From Fusobacterium sp. SYSU M8D902 (GTDB lineage Bacteria; Fusobacteriota; Fusobacteriia; Fusobacteriales; Fusobacteriaceae), in contig NZ_JBEFNA010000002.1 of assembly GCF_040199715.1 (NCBI RefSeq), forward strand, positions 1 through 53,846: 53,846 nt of DNA, read 5' to 3'. A model generated the notes under the pieces. It was given only the letters and a program-made list of their open reading frames with translations, was not told the origin of the DNA and did no database searches. Positions 35,126 through 43,653 of this stretch are shown here, one piece after another (the stretch's first letter is position 1; the number at the start of each line of letters is the position of its first letter). The translations under genes were made by a program, and so were the position numbers.

Positions 35126-36256
35126 TTAGTCTTTTAAAGCTAATGGCATCAGTATATAAATATACTCCTCTACCTCGTTTTCTCTTATCTTTACAGAGTT
35201 ATTAGAAGCGATAAATTCTAAAGTTATCTCCTTCTCTTTATCTAAATTTTGTATAAAGTCAGCTAAAAATTTTGTATTCAGTGCTATTCTTATATTATCT
35301 CCCTCATACTCTACTTTTAACTCCTCATTAATTTTAGCAATTTCATTTACACCATTTACTTTTAATTCACCATTATTCAATTGAAAAGTAGCTCCATATT
35401 TTGATTCAGAGTTATTTCTTACAAAAATAATAATTCTTTTTAACATTTTCATAAATACTTCTGCTTTTATTGTAAGTTTTTTATCATAGTTATTATTTTT
35501 CAAAATTCCCTTATAATTTGGGAATGCCATATCTATAACCCTACTTACAATCAATACATCTTCCATTTTAAAGAAGATACTTTTATTTATAAAATAAAAT
35601 TTTATCTCTGTATTCTCTATACTTCTCAATAATTTTGTCATTGACTCAACTGTATTAAGAGGAATGCTAACTTCAATATCCTCTGTTATCTCATCTAACT
35701 CCTTCTCTAAATACACAAGTCTATATGTATCTGTTGTAATAAATTTTAATCTGTTTTTTTCATTTTCCATTTTTACACAGTTTATTGCTAAATTGTCACT
35801 TGAAAGAGCTGCTGCATACTTAACCTTTTCAAATATATTAGCTAACTCTTGACTCTCTATTTTAAATATCTCTGTCTTTTCTGAAAAGTTTTCATCTACT
35901 AATATTTTAGGAAAATCTGAAGCGTCCATCAATGAAAACTCTGAAGCTGAATCTGAACTCTCTATCAATAGATTTCCATCTTTTTCAATAAATGTCACAA
36001 CCTCGTCTTTCAATTCTTTCAAATACTCTTCTACCAACTGGTATTGAAAAACAATTTTTCCACCCTCTATTACCTCACTACACTTCATCTCAGTTGTAAT
36101 AGTTGACTCTAAGTTTGTCCCACAGAAAAATAGTTTATCTCCTCTTGTTTCCACATATGCACATGATATTATTGGTCTGATCTTATTTTCTGTTATTACC
36201 TTTTCTATGATTCTCAGTCTTTTTAAAAATTCTAATCTTTCTATTATAATCTTCAC
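35126..36256 (-). CDS. dnaN: DNA polymerase III beta subunit (sliding clamp)
   Basis: The 376-residue protein has the three-fold repeated clamp fold. KIIIERLEFLKRLRIIEKVI is a typical DnaN N-terminus. Recognisable segments are SCAYVETRGDKLFFCGTNLES, FITTDTYRLVYLEKEL (the second domain RL-clamp signature) and the C-terminal YILMPLALKD, matching the usual PMR/L ending. It begins with GTG at 36256, with AAAGGAG eight bases upstream. It lies 30 bases downstream of a sigma-factor gene rather than beside dnaA, which is not in the window. Being encoded away from dnaA is unusual but not unknown. No paralogue can be ruled out. Confidence 0.92.
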   Translation of the reverse strand: MKIIIERLEFLKRLRIIEKVITENKIRPIISCAYVETRGDKLFFCGTNLESTITTEMKCSEVIEGGKIVFQYQLVEEYLKELKDEVVTFIEKDGNLLIESSDSASEFSLMDASDFPKILVDENFSEKTEIFKIESQELANIFEKVKYAAALSSDNLAINCVKMENEKNRLKFITTDTYRLVYLEKELDEITEDIEVSIPLNTVESMTKLLRSIENTEIKFYFINKSIFFKMEDVLIVSRVIDMAFPNYKGILKNNNYDKKLTIKAEVFMKMLKRIIIFVRNNSESKYGATFQLNNGELKVNGVNEIAKINEELKVEYEGDNIRIALNTKFLADFIQNLDKEKEITLEFIASNNSVKIRENEVEEYIYILMPLALKD

Positions 36257-36286
36257 TCTATGGTCTCCTTTCAGAATAAATCATTA

Positions 36287-37105
36287 TTAAAAGAATTTAT
36301 TGTTATTTTTACTATATTGATTCTTTAATTTTTTTAAAGTTTTCTTTTCAATCTGTCTTACTCTCTCCCTAGTTATGTTAAAAGTTTGTCCTATCTCCTC
36401 TAAAGTATGTATCTCTTCACCATCTAAACCATATCTCAAGGTTAAAATCTGCTTTTCACGTGTATCAAGTACCTCTACAAGCTCTCTCAACTGGCTTCTT
36501 CCAATCTCTTCAATTATCTCATCTTCCAAAGTATGATCTATATTATCTGCTATTGTATCCTCTAAATATATATCATCACCTATACTTGCACTCAAAGACA
36601 TTGGATCTTGGAAAGTTAAGATAATATCATCTACCTTATCCTTATCCAACTTTAGATCTTGGGCTATCTCTTCTACAGTTGGATAGACACCCTCCTCTTT
36701 AACCCTTTGAGTTACATACTTATTTACTCTGTTTAAAAGATCATATTTATATGAAGGAATTCTAATTCCCCTACCCTTACAGATAATAGCTTTATTAATA
36801 GATTGTTTTATCCACCATACAGCATATGTAGAAAATCTGAATCCCTTATCTATATCAAATTTTTCAACAGCATAGATCAATCCAAAATTTCCTTCACTTA
36901 TTAAATCTATAAGACTCAACCCTCTGTTGGTATAACTTTTAGCAATATTAACTACCAATCTCAAATTACATAAAATCAACCTATTCTTTGCTTCATTATC
37001 TCCAGCTTTCGCTTTTTTTAGTAATTCTATTTCTTCATTTTTATCTAAAACATCATATTTTCTTATATCTTCTAAATAAAATGAGATAAGGTCCCTATCT
37101 AGCAT
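36287..37105 (-). CDS. Sigma-70 family RNA polymerase sigma factor, group-2-like
   Basis: The 272-residue protein has region 1.2 ([20 protein letters not shown]) and region 2 with [29 protein letters not shown]. Region 2.3-2.4 is [18 protein letters not shown], followed by [12 protein letters not shown]. Region 3 and region 4.2 ([28 protein letters not shown]) complete the set. It lacks region 1.1, and region 2.4 differs from housekeeping RpoD, where QARTIRIPVHM is usual. It is therefore probably an alternative or group 2 factor. Strong Shine-Dalgarno GGGGAT precedes the ATG. It lies between gpsA and dnaN. Confidence 0.88.
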   Translation of the reverse strand: MLDRDLISFYLEDIRKYDVLDKNEEIELLKKAKAGDNEAKNRLILCNLRLVVNIAKSYTNRGLSLIDLISEGNFGLIYAVEKFDIDKGFRFSTYAVWWIKQSINKAIICKGRGIRIPSYKYDLLNRVNKYVTQRVKEEGVYPTVEEIAQDLKLDKDKVDDIILTFQDPMSLSASIGDDIYLEDTIADNIDHTLEDEIIEEIGRSQLRELVEVLDTREKQILTLRYGLDGEEIHTLEEIGQTFNITRERVRQIEKKTLKKLKNQYSKNNNKFF

Positions 37106-37130
37106 ATTACATCCCCACTTTTTGTTTATC

Positions 37131-38132
37131 TTAGTAAAATTCTACCTTTAATTCTCTTTCCATCAAAGCTTCTACCATATTTTTTGCGTTGGCATTATTA
37201 TAAATAATATTGTATGTAGCCTCTACAATTGGCATTGATATTCCTAAGTTCTTAGCCTGTTCATACACTGCTTTTACAGTAGGAACTCCCTCAGCTACCA
37301 TAGTCATATTTGCTAGTATCTCCTCAATTGTTTGCCCTTTACCTAAACATTCACCTACATGTCTATTTCTACTGTGCTTACTTGCACAAGTAACTATTAA
37401 ATCTCCTATTCCACTCAAACCTGAAAAAGTTCTCTCATCAGCACCTAAAACCTTTCCAAATCTTACCATCTCAGCTATTCCCCTTGTTATTAAAGCTGCT
37501 TTTGTATTATCTCCAAATCCCATTCCATCAGCTATTCCAGCTCCTATTGCCAAGCAATTTTTTACAGCTGCTCCTAGCTCTACTCCTACTATATCCTCAT
37601 TCAGATACACTCTAAAATTCTTTGTATTAAATAGTTCTTGTATCTCTCCAGCCTTTTCCTTCAGTCCAGCAGCAACTATTGTTGTAGGTATTCCTATAGC
37701 TACCTCTTCAGCGTGAGTTGGTCCTGATAATACCACTATATTTTTATGATATTTTCCTATTATCTCATCTTTCATAACTTGAGATAATCTCATTCCAGTA
37801 GAAACCTCTATCCCTTTTGCAGTATTTACCAATATCATATCTTCAGTTAACTGGTGTGAAAAATTTCTAACTACACCTCTTAATACCTGTGAAGGTACTG
37901 AAAATATAACATATTTTATCCCTTTTAATAGATCTTTGCTCTCAGATGTTACATTCAGATTATCTGGAAACTTTATTCCAGGAAGATATCTCTTATTCTC
38001 TCTTGAGCTTTGAATCTCTTCAGCTTTTTCTCTATCATATTCCCACATAGTAACTTCATACTCTTTACTTGCCAATACTAGTCCTAAAGCTGTTCCCCAG
38101 CTTCCTGCTCCTATTATAACAACTTTTTTCAT
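37131..38132 (-). CDS. gpsA: NAD(P)-dependent glycerol-3-phosphate dehydrogenase
   Basis: GpsA reduces dihydroxyacetone phosphate to sn-glycerol-3-phosphate for phospholipid synthesis. The 333-residue protein has the NAD-binding [20 protein letters not shown]. It also has [20 protein letters not shown], the catalytic-lysine region [26 protein letters not shown] (shown in part), and [17 protein letters not shown] overlaps the end of plsY. plsY immediately upstream consumes its product, a logical pairing. Confidence 0.97.
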   Translation of the reverse strand: MKKVVIIGAGSWGTALGLVLASKEYEVTMWEYDREKAEEIQSSRENKRYLPGIKFPDNLNVTSESKDLLKGIKYVIFSVPSQVLRGVVRNFSHQLTEDMILVNTAKGIEVSTGMRLSQVMKDEIIGKYHKNIVVLSGPTHAEEVAIGIPTTIVAAGLKEKAGEIQELFNTKNFRVYLNEDIVGVELGAAVKNCLAIGAGIADGMGFGDNTKAALITRGIAEMVRFGKVLGADERTFSGLSGIGDLIVTCASKHSRNRHVGECLGKGQTIEEILANMTMVAEGVPTVKAVYEQAKNLGISMPIVEATYNIIYNNANAKNMVEALMERELKVEFY

Positions 38133-38141
38133 AACTTCCTC

Positions 38142-38744
38142 CTATTTTAGTTTGAATTTATTCTCTGTTCCATTAAGAAGTCTTCCAATATTACTTTTAT
38201 GTTTATATACAACAAATCCACCTATTAATGCTGTCATTATAACTAATGGTACTCTGTCTATTCCATTTTTTATTGGATAAAAATATGTTAATATTGGTAA
38301 CATTGTTGAAGCTATTATTGATCCAAGAGAGATGTATCTCGTAATAGCCACTACCACTATAAATATTATTAAAAGTGTTAAAGTTACATTTGGAACTAGA
38401 AATAAAAATACTCCTAAACTTGTTGCAACACCTTTTCCACCCTTAAAGTTCAGAAAAAACGATAGTGTATGCCCTATTATAGCTATCATACCTATAAGTA
38501 ACAAATAATTTCCTTCAACTCCATATTTACTAGCTATAAATGGTGGTAAAAATCCCTTTAATGCATCTGCTATAAGGACCATTATTCCATATCTAGCTCC
38601 CAGTACTCTATAAGCATTAGTTGCTCCTGAGTTTTTACTACCATAGTTTCTAATATCTATGTTTTTAAAATATTTTCCTATCCATACACCATTAGGTAAA
38701 GCTCCTAAAATATAAGCTAATACTATAAACAATATTATTTTCAT
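38142..38744 (-). CDS. plsY: Glycerol-3-phosphate acyltransferase PlsY
   Basis: This integral membrane protein (200 residues, about five helices) transfers acyl groups from acyl-phosphate to glycerol-3-phosphate, the first step of phosphatidic acid synthesis. Motifs are YGSKNSGATNAYRVLG and NFKGGKGVATSLGVFL, both diagnostic of PlsY. AGGAG precedes the ATG at 38744. It lies between the rRNA methyltransferase gene and gpsA. Confidence 0.97.
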   Translation of the reverse strand: MKIILFIVLAYILGALPNGVWIGKYFKNIDIRNYGSKNSGATNAYRVLGARYGIMVLIADALKGFLPPFIASKYGVEGNYLLLIGMIAIIGHTLSFFLNFKGGKGVATSLGVFLFLVPNVTLTLLIIFIVVVAITRYISLGSIIASTMLPILTYFYPIKNGIDRVPLVIMTALIGGFVVYKHKSNIGRLLNGTENKFKLK

Positions 38745-38756
38745 AACTCTCTTCTC

Positions 38757-40112
38757 CTATTTATAAAATCTTCCTACTACCTCAGTATGAGATGTTCCTG
38801 GAAACATATCCACTGGCTGTACTTCATCTATTTTATAACCTAGTCTAGTCAAAATTTCAGCATCTCTAGCAAAAGTAGATGGATTACATGAAATATAAAC
38901 AATCTCTTTTATTCCACTCTCTGATGTTTTTATCAAACTTTTTTCCTCTATCCCTTTTCTTGGTGGATCAAAAATAACAGCATCAACTTTATCTCCTCTG
39001 TTGATTAATTCTAACATCTTATCCTCTACAGCTCCATTTATAAACTGAATATTCTCTATTTCATTCTCCTGTGCTGTCTTTACTCCATCAAGTGTTGCTG
39101 ATTCAACTAGCTCTATTGCATATACTTTTTTAGCTTTTTTAGAAAGTATCATAGCAATAGTACCAGTTCCTGAATAAGCATCTACTATATATTTATTCTC
39201 TATATTTTCAAAATAATTTATAGCTACATTGTATAATCTCTTAGTTTGTGGCAAGTTTATCTGGAAAAAAGATTTTGGTGAGATGTTGAAGTGTATCCCA
39301 TCAATCTCCTCTTTTATACTCTTTTCTCCCCAAATAAAGATATTCTTCTCTCCTAAAGCAAAGTTAGTTCTTCTATTATTCAACGATACATATATAGATT
39401 TTATTTGACCTATTTTATTTTTTAACTCCATTAGGATATCTTTATATCTCTTCTCTACCTTTGTAGCATTTATTATTAAGACTACCATAGCTTCATCTTT
39501 TGAGTTTGTTCTTACCATAATATGTCTCAATATTCCACTGTGCTCTTTCTCGTCATAAACTGATACTTTTTCTCTGTTTAATATCTTTTTTAACTCTCTT
39601 ATTATCTCATTTCCAAGTTTTGAATTTAATATATTTTCCTCCACTTGAAATACGTCATGTGATTTTCTTTTAAAGAAACCTGTAATAATCTCTCCATTAT
39701 ACTTAGAGAACGGCTCTATTATCTTATTACGATAATGGTATGGTTCTACACTTCCCAATACATCATTGACTCTCACATTTTCTAATTTTCCAATCTTTCT
39801 CATCACATCTTCAACCATCAGTTTTTTATACTTTAACTGTGCTGAATATTGCAACATTCCAAAATCACAACCTTGAAAATCTTCAAATGTTATCTTACTC
39901 CTGTCCTCTACCCTCTCTTCTCCAGCTTCTACAATCTCCTCTATCAGACCTCTAGCATAGCTTTTCTTTACAGATATTATCTTTATTTTTAGTATATCAT
40001 TTGGCACAGACATTGGAACAAACACTGCAAAATCATTGTAGTATCCCAAACCTTCTCCGCCATTTACTATCTTGTCTATCTTTATCTCTATTATTTGATT
40101 TTTTTTTAACAT
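38757..40112 (-). CDS. 23S rRNA (uracil-5-)-methyltransferase, RlmD/RlmCD family
   Basis: The 451-residue protein has an N-terminal TRAM domain (EIKIDKIVNGGEGLGY, residues 8-23 on), then the RumA-type catalytic domain. The SAM motif is DAYSGTGTIAMILSKKA, with FDPPRKGIEEKS, and the catalytic cysteine is in YISCNPSTFARD. In RlmD the TRAM domain is followed by a CxxxxxCGxC cluster motif that binds a 4Fe-4S cluster. Here the corresponding stretch is FQGCDFGMLQYSAQL with a single cysteine, so the cluster is probably lost, as in some Gram-positive RlmCD enzymes. The exact uridine target is not predictable. The gene lies between the FtsL-like gene and plsY. Confidence 0.93.
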   Translation of the reverse strand: MLKKNQIIEIKIDKIVNGGEGLGYYNDFAVFVPMSVPNDILKIKIISVKKSYARGLIEEIVEAGEERVEDRSKITFEDFQGCDFGMLQYSAQLKYKKLMVEDVMRKIGKLENVRVNDVLGSVEPYHYRNKIIEPFSKYNGEIITGFFKRKSHDVFQVEENILNSKLGNEIIRELKKILNREKVSVYDEKEHSGILRHIMVRTNSKDEAMVVLIINATKVEKRYKDILMELKNKIGQIKSIYVSLNNRRTNFALGEKNIFIWGEKSIKEEIDGIHFNISPKSFFQINLPQTKRLYNVAINYFENIENKYIVDAYSGTGTIAMILSKKAKKVYAIELVESATLDGVKTAQENEIENIQFINGAVEDKMLELINRGDKVDAVIFDPPRKGIEEKSLIKTSESGIKEIVYISCNPSTFARDAEILTRLGYKIDEVQPVDMFPGTSHTEVVGRFYK

Positions 40113-40118
40113 TAGATA

Positions 40119-40376
40119 TTACTCCTCTATTTTAAAGAACTTTATCTCATTTGAAATACTCATATTTTTCTTTTTTTTCATCTCATTTCCAATTCTCTCT
40201 AAATCCATGAGTGAATCGTACTGTAACTCTTTTTTTTCAAGCTCTTTTTGTAGCTCATCTAACTGTTTATTTCCAGTTTTAATGGATAACTCTAATCTAG
40301 ATACCTTAACTAACAGATTCCCATGGTATAACCACACTGAAATCAATCCAACTAAAAATATTGCTACAATTCTCAT
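40119..40376 (-). CDS. FtsL-like small membrane protein
   Basis: The 85-residue protein has one N-terminal membrane helix (MRIVAIFLVGLISVWLYH) followed by a coiled coil (LSIKTGNKQLDELQKELEKK). It begins one base after the rsmH stop, exactly where ftsL lies in the conserved mraW-ftsL arrangement. That position and topology fit FtsL, the septum protein that works with FtsB and FtsI. FtsL sequences diverge so far that homology cannot be shown by eye. ftsI does not follow; the next gene is an rRNA methyltransferase, so this is only a fragment of the division cluster. Confidence 0.65.
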   Translation of the reverse strand: MRIVAIFLVGLISVWLYHGNLLVKVSRLELSIKTGNKQLDELQKELEKKELQYDSLMDLERIGNEMKKKKNMSISNEIKFFKIEE

Positions 40377-40377
40377 C

Positions 40378-41319
40378 TTAACCTATCCTTTCAACTACTC
40401 TCAATTTTGATGAGTGTGCTCTGTTATTAAACTCTACCTCTTCTCCTTCTGGAACTATTGGTTTTTTAGTTATTAGTTTTACCTTTGCCTTTCCACCACA
40501 CACACATATTGGCAATCCTGGAGGACACTTACAAGCAGTAGCCAAATCTTTAAATTTTGTTTTTACCAATCTGTCTTCTAATGAGTGGAAAGTTATAATT
40601 CCCAATCTTCCTCCCACTTTTAGAGAGTCCACAGCCTTATCTATAGCTTTTTCTAAAACCTCTAACTCTCTATTAACCTCTATTCTAATAGCTTGGAAAG
40701 TCTTCTTAGCTGGGTGTTTTTGAGCTCTCTCTGGATAAGCTCTCTTTATTATAGCTACGAGTTCTCCTGTTGTCTCTATGTTTTTCTCAGCTCTAGCTTC
40801 ACATATAAACTTAGCTATCTTTCTAGCATTTCTCTCTTCCCCATACTCAAATATTATCTTAGATAATTTTTCCTCTGGGTACTCATTTACAACTTCATAA
40901 GCTGATAATGGGTTACTTCTATTCATTCTCATATCTAACTTTGTATCATATCTATAAGAAAATCCCCTCTCTGGATCATCTAACTGTGTTGAAGAAACTC
41001 CAATATCCATTAAAATTCCATCAACTTTATCATATCCAGCCATGTATAGTACCATATCTAAATTTTCAAAATTATTCTTAAATACTTCCCATTTTTTTCC
41101 ATATTTTTCCAATCTCTTCTTAGCAAAATCTATTGCTTGTTGATCTTGATCTATTGATATAAGATGCCCATTTTCAGATAGTTCTTTTAAGATCCCCTCT
41201 GAATGACCACCTCCACCTAAAGTACAATCTAAATATACTCCATTCTTATCTACTACCAAGTTATCTATACACTCTCTGTATAACACTGGTATATGGTATT
41301 CACTCACTATATCTTCCAT
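40378..41319 (-). CDS. rsmH: 16S rRNA (cytosine-1402-N4)-methyltransferase RsmH
   Basis: RsmH (MraW) methylates C1402 of 16S rRNA. The 313-residue protein has EYHIPVLYRECIDNL, the SAM motif YLDCTLGGGGHSEGIL, GILMDIGVSSTQLDDPERGFSY and ITFHSLEDRLVK, all typical. AAGGAG precedes the ATG at 41319. It is the first gene after the yggT terminator and the start of rsmH-ftsL-rlmD-plsY-gpsA-sigma-dnaN. No separate promoter is obvious in the 32 bases that remain, so its -35 may overlap the terminator. Confidence 0.97.
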   Translation of the reverse strand: MEDIVSEYHIPVLYRECIDNLVVDKNGVYLDCTLGGGGHSEGILKELSENGHLISIDQDQQAIDFAKKRLEKYGKKWEVFKNNFENLDMVLYMAGYDKVDGILMDIGVSSTQLDDPERGFSYRYDTKLDMRMNRSNPLSAYEVVNEYPEEKLSKIIFEYGEERNARKIAKFICEARAEKNIETTGELVAIIKRAYPERAQKHPAKKTFQAIRIEVNRELEVLEKAIDKAVDSLKVGGRLGIITFHSLEDRLVKTKFKDLATACKCPPGLPICVCGGKAKVKLITKKPIVPEGEEVEFNNRAHSSKLRVVERIG

Positions 41320-41351
41320 CTTTTTCTCCTTAAAAGTTTCATTTTTAAATT

Positions 41352-41384
41352 ACAAAAATAGAGAAGCTTTAAGCTTCCCTATTA
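41352..41384 (-). terminator. Terminator after yggT
   Basis: An inverted repeat (AATAG-A-GAAGC and GCTTC-C-CTATT, 41357-41383) with a 5-nt loop is followed on the minus strand by TTTTTG. It overlaps the yggT stop codon at 41382-41384 and would end the pnp-rimO-pgsA-yggT unit. Confidence 0.75.
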
Positions 41385-41639
41385 AAATATAAGCATAAAA
41401 ATTAATCTTCTCAAAATTATAAAAAAGAAATATGCTATAATAGGCGAAATATCCATTCTCATATTTCCTATAGGTATAAGCATTCTAAATGGTCTTAATA
41501 TTGGCTCCGTTGTATTATATATTAACTCTGTAAATCCATTTCTTGACATTGGTGATAACCATGAAAGAACAACTCTTATTAAAATAAGAGTGTTTATTAC
41601 ACTAACTAATAGATCTACTATCCTTACAATTAAAATCAT
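41382..41639 (-). CDS. YggT family membrane protein
   Basis: This 85-residue protein with two membrane helices belongs to the YggT family, seen in VLSWLSPMSRNGFTELIYNTTEPILRPFRM (the conserved PI/LRPFR segment). Homologues are implicated in cell-shape or division functions but the mechanism is not known. It starts 15 bases after the pgsA stop with GAGGT upstream and is the last gene before a terminator. Confidence 0.85.
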   Translation of the reverse strand: MILIVRIVDLLVSVINTLILIRVVLSWLSPMSRNGFTELIYNTTEPILRPFRMLIPIGNMRMDISPIIAYFFFIILRRLIFMLIF

Positions 41640-41654
41640 ATCTAGTACCTCTTT

Positions 41655-42188
41655 CTATTTTGAGTTTAAAAAATAATGTTTTGCTTTAGAAGTATATTCC
41701 CAACCAGACCATAGTGTTAATATAACTGGAATCATCATCATATAGATATTCCACTTATTATCCCCAAAAATAATCATTATAAGTATCACTATCATCTGAC
41801 TAGTTGTCTTATACTTCCCTAGCTTTCCTGCTGGTATAACCTCTCCTTTAGCAGCAGCTAGCATTCTTATCCCACTTATTAAAAATTCTCTTGCAATCAC
41901 TACAATTGACATCCATGAAGGGATATATCCCAAATCAACAAATATGACTAATGCTGATATAACAAGAACCTTATCAGCCAATGGATCCATAATTTTACCA
42001 AAATCTGTTACCAAATTATGTTTTCTTGCTAGGTATCCATCAAAAAAATCTGTAAGGGATGCTATCACAAATATAACAAAAGCTATTGCCCTATAACTAA
42101 ATCCTCCCTCATTTGAAAACTGAAGAAAGTATATAAAAGGTACAGCGAGTACAAGTCTTAAAAATGTTAATTTATTTGGTAAATTCAT
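41655..42188 (-). CDS. pgsA: CDP-diacylglycerol--glycerol-3-phosphate 3-phosphatidyltransferase
   Basis: PgsA makes phosphatidylglycerophosphate at the cytoplasmic membrane. The 177-residue protein has several membrane helices and the CDP-alcohol phosphatidyltransferase motif, DGYLARKHNLVTDFGKIMDP followed by LADK (about 47-70), with the expected acidic residues. MNLPNKLTFLRL is a typical start. AAGGAG lies before the ATG. rimO is 30 bases upstream. Together with plsY and gpsA it places phospholipid synthesis prominently in this region. Confidence 0.95.
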   Translation of the reverse strand: MNLPNKLTFLRLVLAVPFIYFLQFSNEGGFSYRAIAFVIFVIASLTDFFDGYLARKHNLVTDFGKIMDPLADKVLVISALVIFVDLGYIPSWMSIVVIAREFLISGIRMLAAAKGEVIPAGKLGKYKTTSQMIVILIMIIFGDNKWNIYMMMIPVILTLWSGWEYTSKAKHYFLNSK

Positions 42189-42218
42189 TTTTATGCTCTC
42201 CTTTATATTTTTTATTCT

Positions 42219-43556
42219 CTATTTTTCATTTTTTACTATTGGTCCAACAAAATCATACTCAAAATTCTGTTCAAACTTAACTTTAACAATTTCCCCAGGT
42301 TTTGCTGTACCATCAGTTGTTAGAACTTTTCCATCTATCTCCAATGCCTGTCCTCTTGTTCTTCCTTCTAATAGGTACTCACTTTCACTAGAAACACCAT
42401 CTATCATAACTTCTATCTCTTGTCCTAGTAATTTTCTATTTTTTCTCTCTGCTATCTCGCTTTGTAAATTTACAAGCTCTGCATATCTTCTCTCTTTTAT
42501 CTCTTCTGGAACCTGATCAGGTAATCCATAAGCTACTGTATCCTCTTCTCTTGAATATTTGAATACACCTGCATAATCAAACTCGAACTCTCTTACATAC
42601 TCCATTAACTCTTGGAAGTTCTCCTCTGTTTCTCCAGGGAAACCAACGATAAGAGTTGTTCTAATTGTAGCATCTGGAATAGCTGTTCTTATTCTATTTA
42701 AAACACTTTTTACCTGTTCTCCACTCTTTGCTCTAGCCATATTTCTCAATATATTGTCTGAAACATGTTGTATTGGTACATCAAAGTATTTACAGATCTT
42801 CTCTTCAGTTTTCATCACTTCGATTAACTCATCTGTTACATACTCTGGGTGCATATAATAAGTTCTTAACCATTTTAATCCATCTATCTTACATAACTCT
42901 TTCATCAGAGCTGCCAGCTTCTTGTCTCCATATAGATCAATTCCATACTCAGTAGTTTCCTGTGCCAAAAGATTTATCTCTTTTACTCCACTAGCCACTA
43001 ATTGCTTAGCTTCTTGTACTATATCCTCTATACTTCTACTTCTTAATCTTCCTCTCATCTGTGGTATTATACAGTAAGTACAAGCTCTATTACACCCTTC
43101 TGATATCTTTAAGTAAGCTGTATGTGCTGCAGTTGTTATAACTCTCTCTGTGTTAGCATTAGCTAGGAAAGTTAGGTTTGTTGTTTCAACCACTTTTTTA
43201 TCAGCTAAAATCTCATCTACAACTCTCTCTATCTTATCTATATCACCAGTTCCTATTACTGCATCAACTTCAGGAAGCTCTTTTAATATCTCCTCTGAAT
43301 ATTTTTGTGCTAAACAACCAGCTACTATCAATTTTTTTAAGTTTCCAGTCTCTCTAAGTTCACTTACTTCTAGAATAGTCTCTATTGACTCCTCTTTTGC
43401 ATCTCCTATAAAACCACAAGTATTAACAATTACTATGTCAGCTTCTGCTACCTCACTTGTTAGCTCCATGCCCTTTCTTTTAGATAAAATTCCTAAATAG
43501 TGTTCACTATCTACCAAATTTTTACTACAACCTAAGCTAATCAAAGCTAATTTCAT
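42219..43556 (-). CDS. rimO: Ribosomal protein S12 methylthiotransferase RimO
   Basis: RimO is a radical-SAM methylthiotransferase that modifies an aspartate of ribosomal protein S12. The 445-residue protein has the MTTase N-terminal domain with MKLALISLGCSKNLVDSE and NTCGFIGDAKEESIE. The radical-SAM CxxxCxxC motif is SEGCNRACTYCIIPQMRG, and a C-terminal TRAM domain follows (about 380-440). AAGGAG precedes the ATG. The Cys in LGCSKN, NTCGF and VAGCLAQ provide the auxiliary cluster ligands. It follows pnp after 97 bases containing a hairpin. Confidence 0.96.
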   Translation of the reverse strand: MKLALISLGCSKNLVDSEHYLGILSKRKGMELTSEVAEADIVIVNTCGFIGDAKEESIETILEVSELRETGNLKKLIVAGCLAQKYSEEILKELPEVDAVIGTGDIDKIERVVDEILADKKVVETTNLTFLANANTERVITTAAHTAYLKISEGCNRACTYCIIPQMRGRLRSRSIEDIVQEAKQLVASGVKEINLLAQETTEYGIDLYGDKKLAALMKELCKIDGLKWLRTYYMHPEYVTDELIEVMKTEEKICKYFDVPIQHVSDNILRNMARAKSGEQVKSVLNRIRTAIPDATIRTTLIVGFPGETEENFQELMEYVREFEFDYAGVFKYSREEDTVAYGLPDQVPEEIKERRYAELVNLQSEIAERKNRKLLGQEIEVMIDGVSSESEYLLEGRTRGQALEIDGKVLTTDGTAKPGEIVKVKFEQNFEYDFVGPIVKNEK

Positions 43557-43615
43557 TCTTTATTTTTCTCCTTACATCTCTAAATATTATAATTACTCAT
43601 ACAGTTTAAAGAGAT

Positions 43616-43643
43616 TTGAGTGTCATCTTTCAATGACACTCAT
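43616..43643 (-). terminator. Strong hairpin between pnp and rimO
   Basis: A perfect 10-bp stem (GAGTGTCAT and ATGACACTC arms plus a closing T-A pair, 43617-43642) with a 6-nt loop lies 12 bases past the pnp stop. The following minus-strand sequence has no real T-run, so it is more likely an RNA-stabilising or processing hairpin, or a weak terminator, than a strong one. Confidence 0.45.
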
Positions 43644-43653
43644 ATTCTCAATA

